Assembly: GCA_027073945.1 (NCBI GenBank)
Contig: JALTEL010000441.1
Coordinates: forward strand, 1-6,718
Direction: 5' to 3'
DNA from: Caldifarciminota bacterium
GTDB taxonomy: Bacteria; WOR-3; Hydrothermia; UBA1063; CAJXJZ01
Length of the DNA stretch: 6,718 nt
In this document: one piece after another, positions 1 to 6,213 of the stretch
How the letters are laid out: every line of letters begins with the position of its first letter
How positions within the stretch are numbered: position 1 is the stretch's first letter
Program-made: the position numbers and the translations under genes
Notes under the pieces: model-generated
The model's database searches: none
What the model saw: the letters and a program-made list of their open reading frames with translations, nothing else
What the model was told of the DNA's origin: nothing

Positions 1-192
1 GAAAAGCAGGGGTTGTATGGTATGTATTATATGAGATTTTCCGTTGATAACGAAATTTTTAGCTTTAAATACCAATGCCAGATGGGTATGGAGCGGGACA
101 AAACGAAGAGGTCATTGAAAATGAAAGATTTTGCACTGAACTTTTTGCTAATCGGTGCGGTTTCTTACCTGTTGTTTTTTGTAATTCATTAG
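1..192 (+). CDS. C-terminal end of an unidentified membrane-anchored protein (5' partial)
   Basis: Only the last 63 codons and a TAG stop (190-192) are inside the window; the gene enters from the left edge. This frame is open from base 1, while the other two forward frames hit stops within the first 50 bases. The tail has a basic, polar stretch (about residues 31-42 of the visible part, several Lys/Arg) followed by a strongly hydrophobic run of about 19 residues (visible residues 44-62, NFLLIGAVSYLLFF core) that ends the protein. That arrangement suggests a C-terminal transmembrane helix with a cytoplasmic N-terminal side. I recognise no family in this fragment. The stop codon overlaps the ileS Shine-Dalgarno site, so the gene is very likely co-transcribed and translationally coupled with ileS. 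Confidence 0.75.
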   Translation, partial: EKQGLYGMYYMRFSVDNEIFSFKYQCQMGMERDKTKRSLKMKDFALNFLLIGAVSYLLFFVIH

Positions 193-197
193 GAGGT
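191..197 (+). promoter_or_regulatory. Shine-Dalgarno site that fixes the ileS start
   Basis: AGGAGGT is an almost perfect anti-16S match, and AGGAGG (191-196) ends 9 bases before the ATG at 206. It decides between starts. A TTG at 197 in the same frame would begin inside the Shine-Dalgarno itself, and the ATG at 201 is in another frame and stops two codons later. The upstream gene's TAG overlaps the site, so ribosomes terminating there could re-initiate on ileS. Confidence 0.85.
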
Positions 198-205
198 TGA
201 ATGGA

Positions 206-2980
206 ATGAAAAATTACAAGCAAACGCTAAATTTGCCTCGTACAGAGTTTCCGATGAGGGCGAATCTTCCTGCAAGGGAGCCACAGATAATAAAAAAGTG
301 GAATGAAAGGGAAATTTACAGTAAAGTTTTGGAAAGGCGCAGGGGCAAAAAGCCCTTCATACTGCATGACGGCCCTCCGTATTCCAACAACCATATACAT
401 CTCGGCCAGGCCCTGAATAAGATACTCAAAGATATAGTGGTTAAGTATCATAGTCTGGCAGGCTTTTATTCACCGTATATCCCGGGATGGGATAACCATG
501 GCATGCCTATTGAGAATGAAGTTGTTAAAAGCGACCCTGTTATAAGTGAGCTTGCCAGGACTTACAAAAATTTAAAAAAGACCGATGTAAAGATTCAGAT
601 AAGAAAAAAGTGCAGAAATTTCGCCGGAAAATGGGTTGAAAAACAGAAAAAAGATTTTATCAGATTGGGTGTGCTTGGAGATTGGAATAATCCCTATCTT
701 ACTATGGATAAACAATATGAAGCCGAAGAGCTTTTGATATTTGCAGACCTTGTTGACAGGGGATTTATTTACAGAAGCAAGATGCCTATACACTGGTGTC
801 CGACCTGCAAAACTGCACTTGCCATGGCCGAAATAGAATATGCGGATATAGAGTCCCCGTCTCTTTGGTTCAAGATGAAAAATAAGGATGAGAATTATTA
901 TGCGCTTGTCTGGACCACAACACCCTGGACAATTGTTTCCAATGTTGCAATAGCTTTGAACCCCAATCTTGAGTATGTACTTGTGGATGCCGATGGCACC
1001 AGGTATCTGCTTGCAAGTTCGGCTGTGAGCAGAAATAAGGAAATACTAAAGTGGCAAAATCTTCAGGTCATAAAGACATTTAAAGGCAGTGAATTGGAGG
1101 GTGTGAAATTTTTGCACCCGTTTTTTGACAGACAATCCCCGGTTGTTCTTGCGGATTATGTGAATACAGAGGACGGAACAGGTATAGTGCACATAGCGCC
1201 GGGCCATGGCAGAGAAGACTTTGAGGCCGGCAGGAAGTATGATTTGCCTGTTATATCACCTGTTGATGAAGATGGGAAGTTTACTGCGGATGCGCCAATG
1301 TTTGAAGGTATGACAACAGAGCAGGCCTCTTCAAGGGTTGTTGAGGTACTGAAAGAAAATGGCCATTTTGTCCATCTGGACAGCATTATGCACAGCTATC
1401 CGCATTGCTGGAGATGTAAAACCCCGCTTATCTTCAGAGCCACCACGCAGTGGTTCCTTGATGTTGACCATGAAAATCTGAGAAAAACCGCACTTTCTGT
1501 TATACCGAATATCAAATGGATACCGTCGGAGTCCATCAACAGAATAACCGCATCCATAACCGAGAGACCGGATTGGGTGCTGTCAAGGCAGAGAAGCTGG
1601 GGTATACCAATACCGGCTGTCAAGTGCAAGAAGTGCGGTAAAACTGTTTTAAACGGTGATATCATTCGCAAACTTGCGGAGTTCGTAAGCAAAGAAGGCT
1701 CGGATGCATGGTATACTCATCCTGTTTCAGATTTTCTACCCGAGGGATTCGCCTGTGAATGCGGCTCTCATGACTTTGAGAAGGAAATGGATATACTGGA
1801 TGTATGGTTTGATTCGGGTTCTTCAAGTATCAGTGTTATGAAGAGCAGGGGTATTGATTGGCCGCCCTCTGTTTATCTTGAGGGTCCGGACCAGCATAGG
1901 GGATGGTTTAATGCCGCATTGATGATTGCCATGGCAGAAAAGAAAAGGCCTCCGTACAACACCGTTGTGACGCATGGCTGGGTTCTGGATGAGAAGGGCT
2001 ATTCCATGCATAAGTCACTCGGGAATGTTATACATCCTTCGGAAATAATAAACAAATACGGAGCGGAAATTCTCAGGCTCTGGGCTGCGGAAGTGGACTA
2101 CACGGAAGATGTGCGTCTTGGCGATGAAATATTGGATAGGGTTATTGATATGTACAGAAAGATAAGGAATACCATCAGGTTTATGTTAGGGAATCTCAGC
2201 GATTTTGAGCCTTCAAGAGATATGCTGGAATATGATAAATTGTTGCCGCATGACAGATATGTGCTTATGCAGTGGGAGCAAACAAAGAGAATAGCGAAGG
2301 ATAAATTTGAATCTTACGAGTTCCATGGAGTTACACACCTTATTTACAGATTTATTGTGGTCAATTTGTCATCATTTATACTTGATTATGCAAAGGACAG
2401 GTTGTATACATGGAAGAGAGAAGGAGCAGGCAGAAGGAGTGTGCAGAGCGTTATGTACCAAATACTTGACGAGCTTCTTGTAGTGCTGTCCCCTGTACTT
2501 TCTTTCACGTCAGAAGAGGCATACGGATTTTTCAATAAGCCTGACAAAAAAGACTCCGTGTTCCTTGAGGATTGGCCTTCCGATGTTGAGTCACGCATTG
2601 ACGATAGCCTTGCCAGAGACTTTGAGTATATTATGGCAGTGCGCAGCAGAGTCCTGCATGTAATTGAAGTGGCACGTAAGGATAAGAAGATTATTAATGA
2701 CAGATTGGAATCTTTTATTCAGATTATACCTAAGAGTAAGGAAATAGGAAAAGTACTCCTTACCTATAAGGCATATTTACCTGAGATTTTCATTGTTTCT
2801 CAGGTTGAACTGAGCTCGGGATGCAGCGGAGAGTACAGCGAGGAAGATGAAAATGCGAAAGTGTGTATAAGCCATGCAAAAGGAGAAAAATGTGAGAGGT
2901 GCTGGATGTGGAGTGAGGATATAAAGGGCGGTCTATGCCCCAAATGCAGGGAAGTGGTAGACCATGTTAATAAGCCTTAA
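206..2980 (+). CDS. ileS: Isoleucyl-tRNA synthetase (bacterial type 1, class Ia), 924 aa
   Basis: Cytoplasmic enzyme that charges tRNA-Ile with isoleucine using ATP and hydrolyses mischarged Val-tRNA-Ile. The 924 residues match the usual length (E. coli about 938). Visible order: HDGPPYSN at 54-61 leading into the HIGH region, which reads HLGQ (65-68); GWDNHGMPIE just after; the CP1 editing domain with WTTTPWT (236-242) and GTGIVHIAPGHG (324-335) followed by the conserved editing Asp at 338; WFDSGSS (534-540); GPDQHRGWF in the second half of the Rossmann core; the KMSKS loop, here SMHKS (600-604) followed by LGN; an alpha-helical anticodon-binding domain; and a C-terminal zinc knuckle with Cys 896, 899, 911 and 914 (CERCW, then CPKC). 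The C-terminal zinc knuckle and WFDSGSS point to the type 1 form rather than the eukaryote-like, mupirocin-resistant type 2. Start chosen at ATG 206 because of the Shine-Dalgarno at 191-197. The 3' end overlaps yceD by 17 bases. Oddity: both ATP-binding signatures deviate from consensus. Confidence 0.97.
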   Translation: MKNYKQTLNLPRTEFPMRANLPAREPQIIKKWNEREIYSKVLERRRGKKPFILHDGPPYSNNHIHLGQALNKILKDIVVKYHSLAGFYSPYIPGWDNHGMPIENEVVKSDPVISELARTYKNLKKTDVKIQIRKKCRNFAGKWVEKQKKDFIRLGVLGDWNNPYLTMDKQYEAEELLIFADLVDRGFIYRSKMPIHWCPTCKTALAMAEIEYADIESPSLWFKMKNKDENYYALVWTTTPWTIVSNVAIALNPNLEYVLVDADGTRYLLASSAVSRNKEILKWQNLQVIKTFKGSELEGVKFLHPFFDRQSPVVLADYVNTEDGTGIVHIAPGHGREDFEAGRKYDLPVISPVDEDGKFTADAPMFEGMTTEQASSRVVEVLKENGHFVHLDSIMHSYPHCWRCKTPLIFRATTQWFLDVDHENLRKTALSVIPNIKWIPSESINRITASITERPDWVLSRQRSWGIPIPAVKCKKCGKTVLNGDIIRKLAEFVSKEGSDAWYTHPVSDFLPEGFACECGSHDFEKEMDILDVWFDSGSSSISVMKSRGIDWPPSVYLEGPDQHRGWFNAALMIAMAEKKRPPYNTVVTHGWVLDEKGYSMHKSLGNVIHPSEIINKYGAEILRLWAAEVDYTEDVRLGDEILDRVIDMYRKIRNTIRFMLGNLSDFEPSRDMLEYDKLLPHDRYVLMQWEQTKRIAKDKFESYEFHGVTHLIYRFIVVNLSSFILDYAKDRLYTWKREGAGRRSVQSVMYQILDELLVVLSPVLSFTSEEAYGFFNKPDKKDSVFLEDWPSDVESRIDDSLARDFEYIMAVRSRVLHVIEVARKDKKIINDRLESFIQIIPKSKEIGKVLLTYKAYLPEIFIVSQVELSSGCSGEYSEEDENAKVCISHAKGEKCERCWMWSEDIKGGLCPKCREVVDHVNKP

Positions 2981-3503
2981 GAATTTAGCATTAGGAGAAA
3001 AAAGATTCTCCGTTGTTCTTAAAAAGAGCGATATAGGCATTGCTGACTATGAAAAGGAGTTTGAACTTGTAAGTGATGTTAATACGGATATTGTTCTCAG
3101 TAAAACAAAAAAGAATGTAGAGCTTTCTGTGCATTTAAAATACAAGTTGAGACTTCAGTGCTCGAGGTGCCTTGATTTTTTCATAAAAGAATTCGATGAG
3201 CATGAAATGCTTGTATTAAGACAGGGACAGGAGCATGTGCACATGGAAGGACAGATGCATGATGAAGATATCTACACCTATTTTTATGCCGATGATGAAG
3301 TTGATATTTCTCCTTTTGTGAGGGATGTGATTATACTTTCAGTACCCCTGAAGCCTCTGTGTAAACCTGATTGCAAAGGATTATGCCCTGTATGTGGTGC
3401 AAACCTCAACAGGGAAACTTGCGAGCATACAGGTAAAGTTAAATACGACACGAGAATGAGTAAATTGCTTGATATAAAAAACATGATAAACAAGAAAAGA
3501 TGA
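2964..3503 (+). CDS. yceD: DUF177/YceD family protein, 179 aa
   Basis: Member of the DUF177 (YceD) family, linked in bacteria and plastids to 23S rRNA accumulation or processing and normally encoded beside rpmF (ribosomal protein L32). The sequence shows the two family hallmarks: a central CSRCLDFF (C66-x2-C69), and a C-terminal block with LSVPLKPLC (125-133), CKGLCPVCGANLN (137-149) and a final Cys at 153. The Cys pattern (66/69; 133/137/141/144/153) suggests metal binding, which is inferred. Length is typical. The ATG at 2964 overlaps the end of ileS by 17 bases. There is only a weak purine-rich stretch upstream (AGGGA near 2948-2952), so translation is probably coupled to ileS. The stop overlaps the next ATG as ATGA (3500-3503). 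Oddity: the following gene is not rpmF. Family assignment is firm; the molecular role is known only in outline. Confidence 0.93.
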   Translation: MLISLKNLALGEKRFSVVLKKSDIGIADYEKEFELVSDVNTDIVLSKTKKNVELSVHLKYKLRLQCSRCLDFFIKEFDEHEMLVLRQGQEHVHMEGQMHDEDIYTYFYADDEVDISPFVRDVIILSVPLKPLCKPDCKGLCPVCGANLNRETCEHTGKVKYDTRMSKLLDIKNMINKKR

Positions 3504-4609
3504 TTAAGCTATTATTGTTCGTTAATTTATTCGTCCCGGGATTTCGAAACTCTATAAGGACATTTGAGGTAAATAAAAAAGACTCCGTCAGCTTCATGAC
3601 ATTTTTTTCCATAAAAAAGTTCCTTGTGCCGTCCAAAAGGAAAGGCGGGGAATTTGTCAAAACAGTTGTGATGTATATTGAGATTTACGGCGACAAAAAG
3701 TTGCTCACCACGAATTTAAAGACATTTGAGGTACCTGTAAATAAGATGTCAATAGTGGAAGGCGGACTGCAGACAACGGTGAAAAAGGCAAAAAAGTACA
3801 AAGTTTACTGCAAGCTGTCCACAGAAGGCGGGGTTGTGCTTATGGAAAAAAAGGAGAATTTCAAACTTTTTAAGTACATAAGCAGTATAATTCCCATATC
3901 TGTCAGAGGGGACACGAGCAGTTACACACTTACTTACAATGATTCGCTTTTGCATTTTATGATATACTCTGATACCCAGGGCGTCGCATTGTACAAATTA
4001 ACAGACAGGGCAGGAAGGATAGTTATAAAGGATACACTTTTGTTGGATAAGGGCAGAAATACATTCGTAGTTAATCCGGGGAATATTGAACGGGGTATTT
4101 ACACGCTTAAGCTTAAGTTTAAAGGTCAAATGCGAAAACTCACGGTAACAAAAACGAATACGGGCATATACAGTAAAAAGGATTGGGATGTACTTGTAAA
4201 ACTCGTGAATTATATCTTTTCCGTGGGAGAATTGGATACATTGAGACATTGTGCTCCTGATAAAAGGACGTATTACTGGAATTTGTTCTGGAAAAGAAGG
4301 GACCCGACACCGCTTTCTGCGGAGAATGAGGCCCTTGACGAATTCTGGAGCAGAGTTGAATATGCGGAAGAGCATTTCGGCTCAGGTTTAACAGAAGGCG
4401 CATTATCGGACAGAGGTACGGTTTACATAAATCTGGGGCCTCCGGATGAAGTGGAGAATCATCCGTTTGACCTGAATGCGCCTGCTTATGTTATATGGTA
4501 TTACTATTCAAAGAATTTAAAATTTACCTTCATGGATAAAAAAGGAGTAGGAGATTATGAACTCGTTGATCCTCCCGCTTATACTCTTCCTGAGCTTTTC
4601 AGGAGATAA
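3500..4609 (+). CDS. GWxTD-family protein A, probably exported, 369 aa
   Basis: Function unknown. The C-terminal third (about 250-355) fits the GWxTD domain: FWKRRDPTP (263-271), RVEYAEEHF, DRGTVYI, GPPDEV (313-318), an IWYYY strand, and FMDKKGVGDYEL. The name-giving GWxTD motif is degenerate, reading GALSD (300-304): Trp is Ala and Thr is Ser. The N-terminal part (about 20-240) is rich in alternating beta-strand patterns, with a segment near 165-215 (GIYTLKLKFKG) that resembles an Ig-like or macroglobulin-like beta module; this is inferred. Residues 1-15 (MIK then LLLFVNLFVPGF) look like a short Sec signal peptide without a lipobox Cys, so export is likely. There is no clear Shine-Dalgarno; the start overlaps the yceD stop as ATGA, suggesting re-initiation. 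The last 53 bases are shared with paralogue B, to which the GWxTD domain aligns without gaps (30 of 56 identical from FWK to DEV, counted by eye). Confidence 0.85.
   Translation: MIKLLLFVNLFVPGFRNSIRTFEVNKKDSVSFMTFFSIKKFLVPSKRKGGEFVKTVVMYIEIYGDKKLLTTNLKTFEVPVNKMSIVEGGLQTTVKKAKKYKVYCKLSTEGGVVLMEKKENFKLFKYISSIIPISVRGDTSSYTLTYNDSLLHFMIYSDTQGVALYKLTDRAGRIVIKDTLLLDKGRNTFVVNPGNIERGIYTLKLKFKGQMRKLTVTKTNTGIYSKKDWDVLVKLVNYIFSVGELDTLRHCAPDKRTYYWNLFWKRRDPTPLSAENEALDEFWSRVEYAEEHFGSGLTEGALSDRGTVYINLGPPDEVENHPFDLNAPAYVIWYYYSKNLKFTFMDKKGVGDYELVDPPAYTLPELFRR
3559..3733 (+). repeat. In-frame 13-base direct repeat within GWxTD gene A
   Basis: The 13-mer gacatttgaggta occurs exactly at 3559-3571 and again at 3721-3733. 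The copies are 162 bases apart, a multiple of three, and both encode TFEV (residues 21-24 and 75-78). The surrounding residues agree only weakly, so this could be the remnant of an internal duplication of about 54 residues or simply chance. Confidence 0.3.
4543..4547 (+). promoter_or_regulatory. Shine-Dalgarno site for GWxTD gene B, inside gene A
   Basis: AGGAG at 4543-4547 lies 9 bases before the ATG at 4557. A second AGGAG at 4549-4553 is only 3 bases away and too close to be the main site. The good spacing supports the ATG at 4557 even though it lies 53 bases upstream of the end of gene A. It also makes gene B able to initiate independently of ribosomes finishing gene A. Confidence 0.7.
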
Positions 4610-5867
4610 TGCGGTTTATTCCAGGCATAGCCTGAAGAGTCAGGGAGACATAGAGTTTTTTGTGGATTATTCAAGATTCCTCAGACAGGATACAATGACT
4701 TACTGTGAGATTTACTATTTGTTAAATCTGAAAACAGTACCGTACACTATGGAATATGGTGAAAAAGTCAGGAGGTACAGTATTGATATCGCTGTAACCG
4801 ATGAACATGGCAAACAGACCTTTTCACATTCAAATGAAATTGAAAAGGAGAAAGTTGTAAAGAGGCAATTTCTTGTAGACCTTTTTAAAATTATGCTTAA
4901 ACCGGGTGCCTATAATATTGCAATAACTATGAGGGACAGTGTAAAGCGTAAAAAGGGCAGTGTTGAATTCAAACTTGCCACCCTGGATTACAGAGAAAGG
5001 CCGCTTGTTTCCGATATAACGGTTGGCAGCTATCTGGATACGGCAAAAACACCGTTCCAAAAATTTGGATATTCCCTGTATCCTATGCCCAGTCTGGCGT
5101 TTTCAAAGAAAACGGATTCCATCTATCTATATGCGGAAGTGTATCATCTGCAGGGTGACACAGGAAAGTACGTTATGAACTATTCCATTCTGAATAACAG
5201 AGGCAACTATGTTGTGTCCATAAAGCCCGTTATAAGAGATAAAAAGGAGCCGGGTTATATTTACGGCTCAATAGCTCTTGACAAACTTGTCCCAGGAGAT
5301 TATACCCTGCTGCTAAGTGTGACAGACCTGGCTACCAAAAAGACATCCCAGTCAAAGAGGGAGTTTCTGTATTTCTCTGAATCCGCTTACGAAGATACTG
5401 CCAAGTTGCAATCTTTTTATTTTTTCATAGACTATTTTGCCAATTCAAAGCAGCTTTCAATATACAGGCATTTGAAAACGTATGATGATTCCCTTGCATT
5501 TTTAAAGAGGTTCTGGAAAACCAAAGATCCGACTCCTTCCACAAAGATTAATGAGTTTTTTATTGAATACATTAAGAGGGCTGAATACGCTAATGAGCAT
5601 TTTCATGAAAAAAATACGGATGGGATGAAAACAGACAGAGGCAGAATTTATATAAAATACGGCCCTCCTGACGAGGTAAAGCACAGCGTGTTCCCTTTGA
5701 ACTACAGAGAGAAAGAGATATGGTTTTATCACAGGGGTAAAGAGCTTGCCTTTGCATTTGCGGATATTGACGGCTCAGGAAAGATGGTGCTTGTTTATAC
5801 GAATGCAGAGGATGAGCATTCAATACCTGATTGGCATAAGTACATATCCAATGAAGATTTTCAATAA
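4557..5867 (+). CDS. GWxTD-family protein B, probably exported, 436 aa
   Basis: Paralogue of protein A and closer to the standard GWxTD architecture; function unknown. Residues 1-22 (MNSLILPLILFLSFSG core) look like a Sec signal peptide, though without a basic n-region and without a lipobox Cys. Next comes a strand-rich segment typical of the family (FFVDYSRFLRQD, then YCEIYYLL), the SDITVGSYLD region (about 153-162), a second beta module with YLYAEVYHLQGD and VPGDYTLLLSVTD, and the C-terminal domain: FWKTKDPTP (319-327), RAEYANEHF, DRGRIYI, GPPDEV (369-374), EIWFYH and FAFADIDGSG. The signature reads GMKTD (356-360), with Met in place of Trp. The ATG at 4557 is preferred because it has a well-spaced AGGAG and because the hydrophobic signal core lies entirely in the overlap with gene A; any later start would remove it. 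The 3' end overlaps yraN by 17 bases. Confidence 0.9.
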   Translation: MNSLILPLILFLSFSGDNAVYSRHSLKSQGDIEFFVDYSRFLRQDTMTYCEIYYLLNLKTVPYTMEYGEKVRRYSIDIAVTDEHGKQTFSHSNEIEKEKVVKRQFLVDLFKIMLKPGAYNIAITMRDSVKRKKGSVEFKLATLDYRERPLVSDITVGSYLDTAKTPFQKFGYSLYPMPSLAFSKKTDSIYLYAEVYHLQGDTGKYVMNYSILNNRGNYVVSIKPVIRDKKEPGYIYGSIALDKLVPGDYTLLLSVTDLATKKTSQSKREFLYFSESAYEDTAKLQSFYFFIDYFANSKQLSIYRHLKTYDDSLAFLKRFWKTKDPTPSTKINEFFIEYIKRAEYANEHFHEKNTDGMKTDRGRIYIKYGPPDEVKHSVFPLNYREKEIWFYHRGKELAFAFADIDGSGKMVLVYTNAEDEHSIPDWHKYISNEDFQ

Positions 5868-6213
5868 CGCAACAACCAAAGAAAAGGGTGATACCGAGGA
5901 AACCAGAGCAGTGAAGTACTTGAAGAAAAAGGGTTATAAGATAATTGAGAGGAATTTCAGAAAGAAGTTCGGAGAGATTGATATAATATGCAAGAAGGAT
6001 AAAACCCTTGTGTTTGTTGAGGTCAGAAGTCTGAAAGGGGGAGAAATAGACCCCATACAAACGGTATCCAGGAAAAAGATGGATAGGATAATAACAACTG
6101 TTAAGTATTACATACAGAGCAAGGATATTCATACACCTGTCAGAATAGATTTTATAGGCATAAAGGGTGAGAATATCACGCATGTAGAGGACGCATACTG
6201 GGAGGGATTATGA
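5851..6213 (+). CDS. yraN: UPF0102/YraN family protein, predicted nuclease fold, 120 aa
   Basis: Small cytoplasmic protein of the UPF0102 (YraN) family, which has a restriction-endonuclease-like PD-(D/E)xK fold but no settled function. Visible: GDTEETRAVKYL (13-24) with a conserved acidic residue at 16/17, GYKIIERNFR (28-37), GEIDII (41-46) with the likely metal-binding Asp 44, and VFVEVRS (54-60). In the last motif Glu 57 and Arg 59 replace the more common E-x-K, a substitution I recall as occurring in the family. The C-terminal half has the usual basic helix (RKKMDRIITTVKYYI) and a final strand (VRIDFIGI). The open frame runs back to 5746, but those 35 codons do not fit the family. Starting at ATG 5851 gives the usual length and a short 17-base overlap with GWxTD gene B. 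There is no clear Shine-Dalgarno, so coupling to the upstream gene is likely. The stop overlaps the next start as ATGA. Confidence 0.92.
   Translation: MKIFNNATTKEKGDTEETRAVKYLKKKGYKIIERNFRKKFGEIDIICKKDKTLVFVEVRSLKGGEIDPIQTVSRKKMDRIITTVKYYIQSKDIHTPVRIDFIGIKGENITHVEDAYWEGL
6201..6205 (+). promoter_or_regulatory. Shine-Dalgarno site for the SDR gene
   Basis: GGAGG within the run GGGAGGG (6200-6206), ending 4 bases before the ATG at 6210. Spacing is short but usable, and it supports the ATGA overlap start. Confidence 0.65.

Noticed and set aside
197..205. TTG at 197 as the ileS start, adding three residues
   Set aside because: It lies within the AGGAGGT Shine-Dalgarno; ATG 206 has ideal spacing and gives the expected N-terminus.
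193..205. T-box or other leader regulation of ileS
   Set aside because: The gap before ileS is only 13 bases and is filled by the Shine-Dalgarno; a leader could lie only upstream of the window.
1396..1692. Minus-strand open frame of 98 codons inside ileS
   Set aside because: Shadow of conserved IleRS catalytic and editing-core sequence.
2545..3590. Shared 14-mer aaaaaagactccgt in ileS and GWxTD gene A
   Set aside because: Both copies encode KKDSV with common codons in this AT-rich genome; the flanks differ and no repeat structure follows.
3998..4375. Minus-strand open frame of 125 codons opposite GWxTD A
   Set aside because: It lies wholly inside a coding region with clear family motifs on the + strand, and I see no motif or convincing ribosome site.
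5746..5850. N-terminal extension of yraN by 35 codons
   Set aside because: The extra residues have no resemblance to UPF0102 and would lie deep within GWxTD gene B; ATG 5851 gives the family's normal length.
5590..6183. Long minus-strand open frame of 197 codons opposite GWxTD B and yraN
   Set aside because: It is antisense to two well-supported genes, has a Cys/Tyr/Leu/Ser-rich composition typical of a shadow frame, and shows no recognisable motif.
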